6,084 nt of DNA from an uncultured Parvularculaceae bacterium (GCA_947259815.1 CAMYNO010000215.1:1-6084); one strand, 5' to 3'; numbered from the stretch's first letter, positions 1 to 6,084 are shown. Notes: generated by a model not told the origin, from the sequence alone. A program made the numbers and translations.

Positions 1-3000
1 CATCGACGCCCGCCTCGATCCAGCGCCCGGCGGCGGCCGGCGCGAGCGTTGATATCGTCCGGCCCATGACCGCCCGCGCCGGCGCCAGCGCGGAAAGGAT
101 CGGCGTTGTTTCTGCGTCGCCGCGATAGAGCGCCGCGCCGCCCGGCCACGGGTCCGAAAACGCAGCGAACCATGGCTTGACCGGATCGGCGTCGGCGAGT
201 GGCGGCAGGTCCATTAATTCCCAGCTTGGCGCCGCATAAACATCGACGGGCGCCGGCGCAGAAAATTCGGCGGCGCCAACGGGGCTTTCGTAGACAGATG
301 GCGCGACCCGCACGAGATCGGCCCGTCGCGCCACGCCGTCTTCAATATCGGTGATGCGGTAGAGCCGTTCGGACCCAAGCTCGCTGACGGCAATCGCATC
401 GCCGGGTTCCAGCTCCAGCGCCGAAGGCGGCAACTCCAGCGATAATTGCTCGCGCATCACCCATGCGTCGGCGAGAATCGACCGCGCACGCGCCTCCGCC
501 TCCGCCGCCGGAATGACCGCGGCGATTTCCGCCCCAGCTTCGCGGTGAGGATTGGCGGACGGGTCGCGCGCTTCGGCGACCGCCGGCGCAAAGTCCGCCG
601 TTTCGTCCAGAAACCCCAAACGTAAGGCCGCGGGCAGGTCAGTGTCCTGCCCCAATGACAGGGAAAAGGCGCCCTCGTCCCGCGCGGCGAGATCGCTCGC
701 CGTCATCGTGGCGACAGCGCCGGCAAGGCGCGGCTGGCACCGCAGCACGCCCGCGCTTTCAACCACATCGAACTGGAATACATCCGCTAACGGATCAATC
801 ATTTCGCGTGGGCTCAAAGGCCGGTCGACGAGGTATCCCGTAACGACGCCGGAAAGCGCCGAGGCGTCGATATCGGAAAAGTCCGCTTCCGCGCCAAGCG
901 CCTGCACCAGCAAATCGAGCGGCGCCCGGCCAAGGCGTCCGTTCAGCCAATGCCCCGTCTCCCAGTTCGCCGCATCGCCCCAGACATCGGCGCGCGCGGG
1001 AAAATCCAGAAAAGGCCGCGCATCGACCGCATAGGCATAACGCCGGCTGACATCGACCATGGGGCCGTCATATATCGGCGAAAGCGGATTGTTCGCGCCG
1101 GCGGCCCAGAACGACGCCTGCGCCTCCAGAAAGCGCCGCTGGGCCATATCGTCCCGGCGCCCGGTTGAATAATAGGGGACCGCGCTTTCGGAACTTTTCG
1201 GATCGACAAAAACATTCGGCTGATTGGCGCCCTTGTCGATTGCCGGGGCGCCCGTCTCGGTAAAGACAAATCGCTTTGAGCGCGGAACCCAGCCGGTCGG
1301 CGATCCTTCGCGCACGCCGCCGGGGCGGTTGTGATGCGCATTCGACCACCAGTTCCATAAATCCTTATACCGATAAATCCATGGCTCTTCATACGCGCCA
1401 TCGGTGATCGGCGTTCTAATCTGTGCGTCGCGGTCGGCCGGGCTTGCATAATACCAGTCAAAACCTTCGCCGCCGCCGATATTCGATTTCAGATAGGCAA
1501 CATCATATTGCCCCGCTGCTCCGGCAAGCGCATCGAGATGGGCGAAACCGTCGCGCCAGTCCGCCATGGGCATGTAATTGTCGATGCCGATAAAATTGAT
1601 GTTCGCATCGGCCCACAGATCATCAAGATGAAAGAAAACATCGCCAGATTCATCCGCTGGCTGATGACCGAAATATTCCGACCAGTCGGCGCCGTAGGAG
1701 ATTTCCGTATCCGGACCGAGGATCGACCGCACATCCGCAGCGAGCGCCTTCATCTGCGCAATCGCCGGATAGGTCGATGCGCTGTCGCGTGCGCTCATGA
1801 CGCCGACAAGTTCCGAGCTGAGAAGAAAAGCATCGACGCCGCCGGCGGATGCGCAAAGATGGGCGTAGTGAAGGATCATGCGCCGAAAGGACCATTCCGC
1901 CGGGCCGGCATAGACGATCTCACCGCCGGCAAGGGAAAAATCCGCCAGCGCAGCGCTTCCGAAAAATGCGGCAATGTCTGACGCGGCGGCCGGGCTTTTG
2001 TCGTTTGCGCCGGTATTTATACGCCCGCGCCATGGCAAGCCGGGTGCATCCATCAAAATGAAAGGATGAAACATCACGGACAGATTGCGCGCTTTGAGCG
2101 AGGCGATTGCTTCGGTTACGGCGCGGTCCGCGGGCGTGCCGCCATACACCGCGGCGCCCTCCACCTTTGAAATCTGGTGCGCGCCGGCGCGCGCGACGCC
2201 GCCGGCTTTCCATTCATAAGGACTTGTCGTTTTTGATATGGCGTCGACGCCGGGCCGCAACTGGCAGACGCCGGCGTCAACCGTATCGCCAAACCAGGAA
2301 ACCACCAGCGACAGATGGGCGAGATTTGGCGCCGCATCCTGTAACGCGTCGAGCGAGGCGGTAAAATCCGTCACGCCGGCGGTATTGTGAACGTTCTCCG
2401 CCGCGCTCGCGCCCTCGCCCAGTTCGCGCAGCACTTTGGTTGTTCCGTAAACGAACTCTCCCGAGCCGGGGATCAGGGTCACCGCCGTCAGCGTGTTTTC
2501 AAGTGCGTTCGGATCGTTGTCCTTCAGGCTCTTTTCGATCTCGAACGACATTTGTGGAATGCGATTGCCGAAATCTTTCAGCGGTAAATCTTCAAACACG
2601 ATATAGGCGAGACCGCGAAAGGCCGGGGCGTCGCCGGCGCCTTCAACCGACTCGATCAGCGCGTCGGGCGGCTGGCTTTCGCTTCCCCGATATATGCGCA
2701 CATTCGCGCCGGATAAATCAAAGGGCTTGCCGTCCGCCCAGACCCGACCAATCCGGTCTATCTCGCCTTCGCACAGGCCAATGGCGAAGGATATGGAGTA
2801 CAGATACTCCGTATAGGCTGTTTGCGCGGCGGGCCGACCGCCCTTTCCGCCTGAGGATTGTGTCGTTTCCGACGTGGTTTCCTTGAAATTCGCCGCCCAG
2901 ATCAACTGGCCCGCAATGCGCCCACGCCCGAAAACACGGGCGACGCCGGCGCCCTCCTGGCTTGCCTGAAGCTGAAAGCCGTCAAGACGCGGGCCTTCGA

Positions 3001-3157
3001 CCGAGCGCTTGCGCGGGCCGAAAATCAGCCTGTCCACATAGCCGGCGGCGTAAGCCGCCGCGGTCGTCGCCACGGTGCGCACGAGAAATCCGCCAAGCCC
3101 GACCTTGGCGACGGCGCCGCCGACAGTCGTTGCGGCGGTCAACAAAAGCTGCGCCAT
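1..3157 (-). CDS. GTA gp15-like tail fibre/host-interaction 'megatron' protein, 3' end beyond window
   Basis: The frame is open from ATG at 3157 to base 1, giving 1052 residues plus one base. Full-length family members have about 1300 residues, so the C-terminal part lies outside. Residues 10-45 are glycine/alanine-rich and hydrophobic, as in family N-termini, followed by the tail-tip region with VARVFGRGRIAGQLIWA (72-88). A GTA TIM-barrel-like domain spans roughly 385-690, with FLLSSELVG (444-452), YGADWSEYFGH (488-498), FIGIDNYMPMADWRDG (522-537), YRYKDLWNWW (595-604) and FVFTETGAPAIDKGANQPNVF split across 630-650. Glu449 and Glu634 sit where a glycosidase-type acid pair would be expected (inference). 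A phage-tail-protein region follows at about 745-900, then the start of the C-terminal domain. In RcGTA this protein forms the tail-tip baseplate and meets the host envelope. Its ATG overlaps the peptidase stop by one base (TAATG), with a weak GGGGG seven bases upstream. The identification is firm; enzymatic activity is not shown. Confidence 0.93.
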   Translation of the reverse strand, partial: MAQLLLTAATTVGGAVAKVGLGGFLVRTVATTAAAYAAGYVDRLIFGPRKRSVEGPRLDGFQLQASQEGAGVARVFGRGRIAGQLIWAANFKETTSETTQSSGGKGGRPAAQTAYTEYLYSISFAIGLCEGEIDRIGRVWADGKPFDLSGANVRIYRGSESQPPDALIESVEGAGDAPAFRGLAYIVFEDLPLKDFGNRIPQMSFEIEKSLKDNDPNALENTLTAVTLIPGSGEFVYGTTKVLRELGEGASAAENVHNTAGVTDFTASLDALQDAAPNLAHLSLVVSWFGDTVDAGVCQLRPGVDAISKTTSPYEWKAGGVARAGAHQISKVEGAAVYGGTPADRAVTEAIASLKARNLSVMFHPFILMDAPGLPWRGRINTGANDKSPAAASDIAAFFGSAALADFSLAGGEIVYAGPAEWSFRRMILHYAHLCASAGGVDAFLLSSELVGVMSARDSASTYPAIAQMKALAADVRSILGPDTEISYGADWSEYFGHQPADESGDVFFHLDDLWADANINFIGIDNYMPMADWRDGFAHLDALAGAAGQYDVAYLKSNIGGGEGFDWYYASPADRDAQIRTPITDGAYEEPWIYRYKDLWNWWSNAHHNRPGGVREGSPTGWVPRSKRFVFTETGAPAIDKGANQPNVFVDPKSSESAVPYYSTGRRDDMAQRRFLEAQASFWAAGANNPLSPIYDGPMVDVSRRYAYAVDARPFLDFPARADVWGDAANWETGHWLNGRLGRAPLDLLVQALGAEADFSDIDASALSGVVTGYLVDRPLSPREMIDPLADVFQFDVVESAGVLRCQPRLAGAVATMTASDLAARDEGAFSLSLGQDTDLPAALRLGFLDETADFAPAVAEARDPSANPHREAGAEIAAVIPAAEAEARARSILADAWVMREQLSLELPPSALELEPGDAIAVSELGSERLYRITDIEDGVARRADLVRVAPSVYESPVGAAEFSAPAPVDVYAAPSWELMDLPPLADADPVKPWFAAFSDPWPGGAALYRGDAETTPILSALAPARAVMGRTISTLAPAAAGRWIEAGVD

Positions 3158-3624
3158 TATTCCGCCCCCGGAAAGATAAACGCGCCAGCCAGTCTTTCGC
3201 GCCACCAGCGCGACAGCCAGCTCTCTATCACCGCGCGGCCCGCATAGGCGTGAATGAAACGGTCGGGCGCAATCGCAACGCCGCAATGTTTCGCCGGACC
3301 GTCAGCGCAGACACGAAAGACCAGCGCATCGCCCGGCTCGAAAGCAAGATCGCCCCGCGCACGCATATTGCGGCGGGCGGCGCCCAGCAATTTTTCCTCC
3401 CCGCCGCGCCAGTGGCGCTCGTTCCAGTCCGGCGTATAGGCGGGCGGCGCTTCGGGTTCGCCGCCGTAAAGCTCGCGCCAGACGCCGCGAATAAGCCCTA
3501 GGCAATCGCAGCCCGCGCCTTTCGCACTCGCCTGATGCACATAAGGCGTGCCGAGCCAGCCGCGCGCCGCGTCAATGATCTGTATACGCGATATGGTCGC
3601 GGAAAAGGATGGAACCTTGCTCAT
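3157..3624 (-). CDS. NlpC/P60 family tail peptidase (GTA gp14-like)
   Basis: This 155-residue protein is a single NlpC/P60 cysteine peptidase domain, a family that cleaves peptide cross-links in murein. The catalytic cysteine is Cys41 in GCDCLGLIRGVW (38-49). The catalytic histidine is His113 in KHCGVAI (112-118), and a third polar residue is His125 in FIHAY (123-127). LGTPYVHQAS (24-33) is the usual segment before the cysteine. Length matches GTA gp14 and tail-tip peptidases of siphophages. There is no signal peptide, which fits a virion-borne enzyme that opens the recipient cell wall from outside. The start overlaps the hub gene stop as ATGA, and the stop overlaps the megatron start as TAATG. 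The residues before the start (GGCGGAAAAATCTC) give only a weak ribosome binding site, so translation is probably coupled to the hub gene. Confidence 0.93.
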   Translation of the reverse strand: MSKVPSFSATISRIQIIDAARGWLGTPYVHQASAKGAGCDCLGLIRGVWRELYGGEPEAPPAYTPDWNERHWRGGEEKLLGAARRNMRARGDLAFEPGDALVFRVCADGPAKHCGVAIAPDRFIHAYAGRAVIESWLSRWWRERLAGAFIFPGAE

Positions 3625-4499
3625 GAGATTTTTCCGCCGTCATTATTTTCGCCGCGCAAGGGATAGGACACGGCAAAATCATTGCCGGGCATCAGGTGGA
3701 ACCCGCGAAAATTCACGCCATTGGAAAACTTGTCGCGACAGGTGGCGAAGCGCTTGTCGCATCCGGCGCTCGCCGTGAACTGATCGCCTGGCGCGAGGCC
3801 CGCTCCCGGCGGCAGCCACAGCGAGACCGCGCCCGACGCGCTTTGCGATTTTATATGCGCCTTTGCCCCGGCATTGGCGCCGCTTACCCAGACGAGTAAT
3901 CCGTGATCGAACCACCGGTCGGCAAAGCCGTCAAAACCCGTCGCATTAAAACTCTGATCGTCACGCAGCGCCGTGACTTCACCGGCGGTCATCAAGCCCG
4001 CCTCTTCCAGACCGACGCCGCATGGCGCCGAGCCGAGATTGACGTCGCAAAGGCGCTGATAGACCCGGCCCACGGGCTGGTCGAGCACCGATGAAAGCCC
4101 GCGCAGTTCCGCCTTGAAAGCCTCGCCCGCGCGGGAAACCTCGCCGATGACGCCTTTCTTCAGGAGCACGCACTGCTCGGGCGCGGCCCAGTTCACCCGA
4201 AAGATTTCAACGACCGCGCCGTCATAGCGCCCTGCGGCAAGGTCCACGGCGGAGAGCGCCGCATCATCGAGCGCGCCTTCGATATCGCTGTTATCGACCG
4301 CGAGATCGGCGCTGACGGCTATCGCCGATCCGCTGGCGCCGCTCTCCGGGCTGAATGTCGTTTCGTCGAATGAAAGCGCTCGGTCATGATCGGTAAAGCC
4401 GACGACATATCCATCCCTGCGCGTAATGCGCCAGCAGGTGGCGAGCGTCGTCGCGCCGCTTTGCAGATGGGATTTCAGTTCAGGGTCTATGGCGCGCAT
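3621..4499 (-). CDS. Tail hub protein, DUF2163 / phage BR0599 family (GTA gp13-like)
   Basis: The 292-residue product matches the DUF2163 family in length and motifs: CWRITRRDG (22-30), VGFTDHD (33-39), LQ-type core around RGLSSVLDQPVGRVYQ (133-148), and the C-terminal CDKRFATCRDKFSNGVNFRG (247-266) followed by FHLMPGND. In GTAs this is the hub under the distal tail ring, related to the gpL side of lambda-type tail tips. Four cysteines stand out: Cys151 and Cys160 (CDVNLGSAPC) and Cys247 and Cys254 (CDKRFATC). Their spacing suggests a metal or Fe-S site, as known for lambda gpL; that is inference here. The start is ATG at 4499, sharing one base with the stop of the upstream gene (TGATG), with AGAGG ten bases before it (4514-4510). 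The last codons overlap the peptidase start by four bases. Confidence 0.93.
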   Translation of the reverse strand: MRAIDPELKSHLQSGATTLATCWRITRRDGYVVGFTDHDRALSFDETTFSPESGASGSAIAVSADLAVDNSDIEGALDDAALSAVDLAAGRYDGAVVEIFRVNWAAPEQCVLLKKGVIGEVSRAGEAFKAELRGLSSVLDQPVGRVYQRLCDVNLGSAPCGVGLEEAGLMTAGEVTALRDDQSFNATGFDGFADRWFDHGLLVWVSGANAGAKAHIKSQSASGAVSLWLPPGAGLAPGDQFTASAGCDKRFATCRDKFSNGVNFRGFHLMPGNDFAVSYPLRGENNDGGKIS

Positions 4500-5131
4500 C
4501 AGGCAAGCACCTCTATCAGCGGGATTGACGGGATGTCGCCGGCCTTGAACGCGGCGAGATTGATGCGCAGTTCATCGGTTTCGAACCGCACCGGCGTATC
4601 GAAAATATAGCCCGCCGTAATGGCCACGCCGGGCGCTGGCGGCTCGGCAATACTGACAACGCCGCTCGCTTCGTCTACGGAATAATCATCGCCCGCCGCT
4701 TGCAGAACGCCGTCGACAGCAACGATTGTCGAACCGGCCACCGGTTTTTTGATGGGGCGGACATAGGACGCACCGCCGGAATCGTATCGTTTGACTAACT
4801 GAAATGATGTCGCTTCGCCGTCGCCGCTTGCGATCAACTGATCGCCTGCATCCGGCGACGCCGCGACGCGGCAGCTCTTAAAATCGAAAGGGTCGCGAAA
4901 ACGAAAGCCGTAAAGCGCGCCGTGGCGCGCTTCGAAAAAGGCGATCACGTCCTCGATATCGTCTATGGATTTAACACCATAGCCAGCGTTGAACCGGCGG
5001 CGCGATCCGGCCCAGGGAGAATTTCTTTCCTCATGGCCGGAAACGAGCGCGACGATATCGGTTCGGCGCATCGGCCCGCCCTCGGAATTAAGCGCGATAT
5101 CGACAGGGAAAAGGACTTCGTGAAATGCCAT
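4499..5131 (-). CDS. Distal tail protein, DUF2460 / TIGR02217 family (GTA gp12-like)
   Basis: The 210-residue product is a typical DUF2460 protein. Visible family signatures are FHEVLFP (3-9), RNSPWAGSRRRFNAGYGV (36-53), FFEARHGALYGFRFRDPFDF (65-84), FDTPVRFETDEL (177-188) and PSIPLIEVL (201-209). In RcGTA the orthologue forms the distal tail ring that joins the tail tube to the hub. The ATG at 5131 is chosen because GAAAGG at 5143-5138 lies six bases upstream and the protein begins exactly with the conserved MAFHEVLFP. It sits 27 bases after the tape measure stop, the only true intergenic gap in the window, and its stop overlaps the hub start by one base. Length and motifs are complete, with no sign of damage. 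Confidence 0.94.
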   Translation of the reverse strand: MAFHEVLFPVDIALNSEGGPMRRTDIVALVSGHEERNSPWAGSRRRFNAGYGVKSIDDIEDVIAFFEARHGALYGFRFRDPFDFKSCRVAASPDAGDQLIASGDGEATSFQLVKRYDSGGASYVRPIKKPVAGSTIVAVDGVLQAAGDDYSVDEASGVVSIAEPPAPGVAITAGYIFDTPVRFETDELRINLAAFKAGDIPSIPLIEVLA

Positions 5132-5137
5132 AGGGCG

Positions 5138-5143
5138 CCTTTC
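5138..5143 (-). promoter_or_regulatory. Ribosome binding site of the distal tail gene
   Basis: GAAAGG on the minus strand lies six bases before the ATG at 5131. It is the clearest correctly spaced Shine-Dalgarno sequence before any of the in-frame starts here, and it sits in the only gap between genes. The other tail genes begin within the preceding gene and look coupled. Confidence 0.6.
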
Positions 5144-5158
5144 AGCTTTCTGCCGCGG

Positions 5159-5719
5159 TTAGAGGTTTCGTTGACCGCGTCCCACCGCCCGCGCGAGCGA
5201 CGCAGCAAGTTGGGTTTCGGACCGACGAAAACTCTCCGCATCCTGAACGCCGGGAAGGTGAATATTGACCGTCATCGGCGCCCCGCCCGCCGGCGAGATC
5301 GCGCCGCTTTGTGAGGGAGTGAAGAATTCAGGGCCGCGTTCGCCGACAAGATAACGCTGACCCGCCGCGACCGAACCGCCGGCGGCCCTTGCCCCTCCGA
5401 AACCGGCGCCGCCAAAGGGCGCCGTCAAGGCGTTGGTTATCAAATTCTGGATCGGCTGGCGCACAAGCGAGTCAATCGCGAAGCGGCGCAGATCGCGCAC
5501 CAGCGCACTTGTCAGCTTCTTCAACGAAAGCTCACCGCGCTCCGCCGCCCGCGCCAGATTGGACTGGATCGAAACCGCGGCGGTCGAAAACGCCTCGTCA
5601 ATCAGCGCGGCGGCGGGCGCAATCTGATCGCGGGCAATGCGCTCTATCTCCGCCCCGGCCTCGCCGAGTCCGGCGGAAAGCCCGCTTGCGTCATAGCTGA
5701 TGTTCAATCGTTCATTCAT
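5159..5719 (-). CDS. Short phage tail tape measure protein (GTA gp11-like)
   Basis: The 186-residue product resembles GTA gp11, the tape measure that sets tail length and fills the tube lumen. The N-terminal half is helical and charged (EAGAEIERIARDQIAPAAAL at 20-39, then RGELSLKKLTSALVRDLRRF at 61-80). VRQPIQNLIT (86-95) precedes a glycine/alanine-rich stretch (102-120). YLVGERGPEFFTP (123-135) is the characteristic C-terminal signature of tape measure proteins, and VNIHLPGVQDAESFRRSETQ (151-170) follows. Siphophage tape measures usually exceed 600 residues; this short size is typical of GTA-type tails and implies a short tail. ATG at 5719 lies inside the end of the chaperone frame (8-base overlap with its TGA at 5714-5712). 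There is no good Shine-Dalgarno, so initiation is probably coupled to termination of the frameshifted chaperone. Confidence 0.9.
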   Translation of the reverse strand: MNERLNISYDASGLSAGLGEAGAEIERIARDQIAPAAALIDEAFSTAAVSIQSNLARAAERGELSLKKLTSALVRDLRRFAIDSLVRQPIQNLITNALTAPFGGAGFGGARAAGGSVAAGQRYLVGERGPEFFTPSQSGAISPAGGAPMTVNIHLPGVQDAESFRRSETQLAASLARAVGRGQRNL

Positions 5720-5930
5720 GTTTTTTATCCGGATACTGACCGATAAGATGGTTTAGTCCCGCGCGTTCGAGCGCGTCGCCGTCAGGGGAAACGGCCGCAA
5801 CCAGCCAGCCCCATTCGGCGGGCGTAAGCGACCAGAACGCGGCGGGCGCAAGGCCGAGCCGCAACACGGCGAAGGAAAACCAGCCCGCCCATTTTTCTAC
5901 GCCTCCGCCAATGACGCCGGGTCCGGCGGC
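5712..5930 (-). CDS. Tail assembly chaperone domain (GTA gp10.1-like), likely made only as a -1 frameshift fusion with gp10
   Basis: The coordinates give the part read after the proposed slip: 72 residues ending at TGA 5714-5712. The conserved body is VLRLGLAPAAFWSLTPAEWG, the hallmark of the small gp10.1-type tail assembly chaperones, whose FW and LTPxE motifs are both present. It ends GLNHLIGQYPDKKHE. The frame is open back to 6014, where TGA at 6017-6015 closes it, yet holds no ATG. The first canonical start is GTG at 5867, which would give only 51 residues, begins inside the conserved domain, drops the aromatic WAGWFSFA lead-in and has no ribosome binding site. Shifting -1 at GGGAAAG joins gp10 residues to this frame without any stop. 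The alternative is translation from GTG 5867 or a rare ATT at 5912, which I consider weaker. The end overlaps the tape measure start by eight bases. Confidence 0.82.
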   Translation of the reverse strand, partial: AAGPGVIGGGVEKWAGWFSFAVLRLGLAPAAFWSLTPAEWGWLVAAVSPDGDALERAGLNHLIGQYPDKKHE

Positions 5931-6084
5931 TTTCCCGGCGCCTCCAGCGCGGCGAAGGTTTTGGCGATAGCGGTAGCAGCGGCGACAAGGTCGACATTGG
6001 CGGCTTTCAACGCTTCAATGGAAAGCGACAGGCCGCCGCCGCGTAATAGCGCGTTCAGGATAATCAACAGATCGCCAACCCGAG
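5897..6084 (-). CDS. Gene transfer agent gp10-like tail assembly chaperone, C-terminal part (5' end beyond window)
   Basis: The frame enters the window with two bases of a split codon, then encodes 61 residues from 6082 to the TAG at 5899-5897. RVGDLLIILNALLRGGG (1-17 of the visible part) and the following LSIEALKAANVDLVAAATAI match the C-terminal half of GTA gp10, a Phage_TAC_11-type chaperone ('gene transfer agent family protein'). The tail APGKPPDPASLAEA is low in order-promoting residues, as expected of a dispensable end. Its position directly before a second chaperone domain and the tape measure is the same as lambda gpG before T and H. The heptamer GGGAAAG lies ten codons before the stop in slip phase, so this gene probably makes a normal product and a minor longer fusion. 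The N-terminal part cannot be judged. Confidence 0.82.
   Translation of the reverse strand, partial: RVGDLLIILNALLRGGGLSLSIEALKAANVDLVAAATAIAKTFAALEAPGKPPDPASLAEA
5905..5929 (-). promoter_or_regulatory. Possible stimulatory RNA stem after the slippery site
   Basis: Starting one base after the heptamer, CCGCC (5929-5925) can pair with GGCGG (5909-5905). Alternatively GCCG (5927-5924) can pair with CGGC (5919-5916) around a four-base loop GACC. The two stems exclude each other. Stems of this size are common by chance in GC-rich DNA and these start closer to the slip site than usual for stimulators, so this is tentative. Confidence 0.3.
5930..5936 (-). promoter_or_regulatory. Programmed -1 frameshift slippery heptamer GGGAAAG
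   Basis: In the gp10 reading frame the codons are CCG GGA AAG CCG, so the heptamer reads G GGA AAG, exact X XXY YYZ phase. A -1 slip re-pairs the two tRNAs on GGG AAA and continues with GCC GCC GGA into the chaperone frame, which has no stop until 5714-5712. The site lies after the point where the -1 frame opens (6014) and before the gp10 stop (5899), the only region where a slip could work. Lambda uses the same heptamer between G and T to make gpGT. The event itself is inferred. Confidence 0.8.

Noticed and set aside
552..1034. Plus-strand open frame of 160 codons opposite the megatron gene
   Set aside because: It is rich in serine, arginine and alanine with no recognisable domain, and lies antisense to a continuous, motif-rich coding frame; long antisense frames are expected in GC-rich DNA.
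943..1461. Minus-strand open frame of 172 codons overlapping the megatron in another frame
   Set aside because: Arginine/proline-rich translation without family features; the same bases encode conserved TIM-barrel motifs in the megatron frame.
2962..3501. Plus-strand open frame of 179 codons across the megatron start and peptidase gene
   Set aside because: Low-complexity arginine/alanine-rich translation opposite the NlpC/P60 catalytic region, so it is a shadow.
5132..5158. Promoter or terminator in the 27-base gap between tape measure and distal tail genes
   Set aside because: No hairpin with a T-run and no room for -35/-10 elements; only a ribosome binding site is visible.
5865..5867. GTG as the independent start of the gp10.1-type chaperone
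   Set aside because: It would cut off conserved residues before VLRLGLAP and the preceding bases (TTTTCCTTCGCC) offer no ribosome binding site; the in-phase slippery heptamer explains the frame better, though this start cannot be excluded.
5910..5912. ATT as a rare start codon for the chaperone domain
   Set aside because: No Shine-Dalgarno at a suitable distance, and ATT starts are very rare; there is no supporting signal.
1..6084. Frequent GCCGGC/GGCGCC-like palindromes as a possible repeat or uptake signal
   Set aside because: They follow common alanine and glycine codons in GC-rich coding sequence and show no regular spacing or strand bias that I can see.

Overview
All the genes here lie on the minus strand, so biology runs from high to low coordinates. 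The window is the tail-tip half of an alphaproteobacterial gene transfer agent (GTA) structural cluster, or a closely related tail module. In transcription order it holds homologues of Rhodobacter capsulatus GTA gp10, gp10.1, gp11, gp12, gp13, gp14 and gp15. The GC-rich coding sequence, the gene order and the sequence motifs all point to an alphaproteobacterium. The genus cannot be fixed from this window. It shows no integrase, lysis gene, regulator, tRNA or attachment site, so GTA versus prophage rests on gene order and family membership alone.

Layout, 6084 to 1: the 3' end of the gp10-type tail assembly chaperone (6084-5897); a gp10.1-type chaperone domain in the -1 frame (body about 5930-5712); a very short tape measure protein (5719-5159); a distal tail protein of the DUF2460 type (5131-4499); a tail hub of the DUF2163 type with four C-terminal-half cysteines (4499-3621); an NlpC/P60 cell-wall peptidase (3624-3157); and the first 1052 residues of the gp15 'megatron' with its GTA TIM-barrel-like domain (3157-1, running off the window). 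Junctions are overlapping or nearly so (8 nt, a 27-nt gap, 1 nt, 4 nt, 1 nt). This means one tightly packed, translationally coupled operon with no internal promoter or terminator visible and no gene-free stretch over 300 bases.

The most interesting point is at 5936-5930. The two chaperone frames appear to be joined by a programmed -1 ribosomal frameshift at GGGAAAG. The heptamer is in exact X XXY YYZ phase (G GGA AAG), ten codons before the gp10 stop, and is the same heptamer used in the phage lambda G/GT tail chaperone pair. The downstream domain has no ATG start in its own frame, and its first GTG lies inside the conserved domain without a ribosome binding site. The frame is open from 6014 to 5712, so a slip gives a gp10-gp10.1 fusion. 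I infer that this GTA-type tail makes a short chaperone and a longer fused chaperone, as lambda does with gpG and gpGT, which would coat the tape measure encoded immediately downstream.
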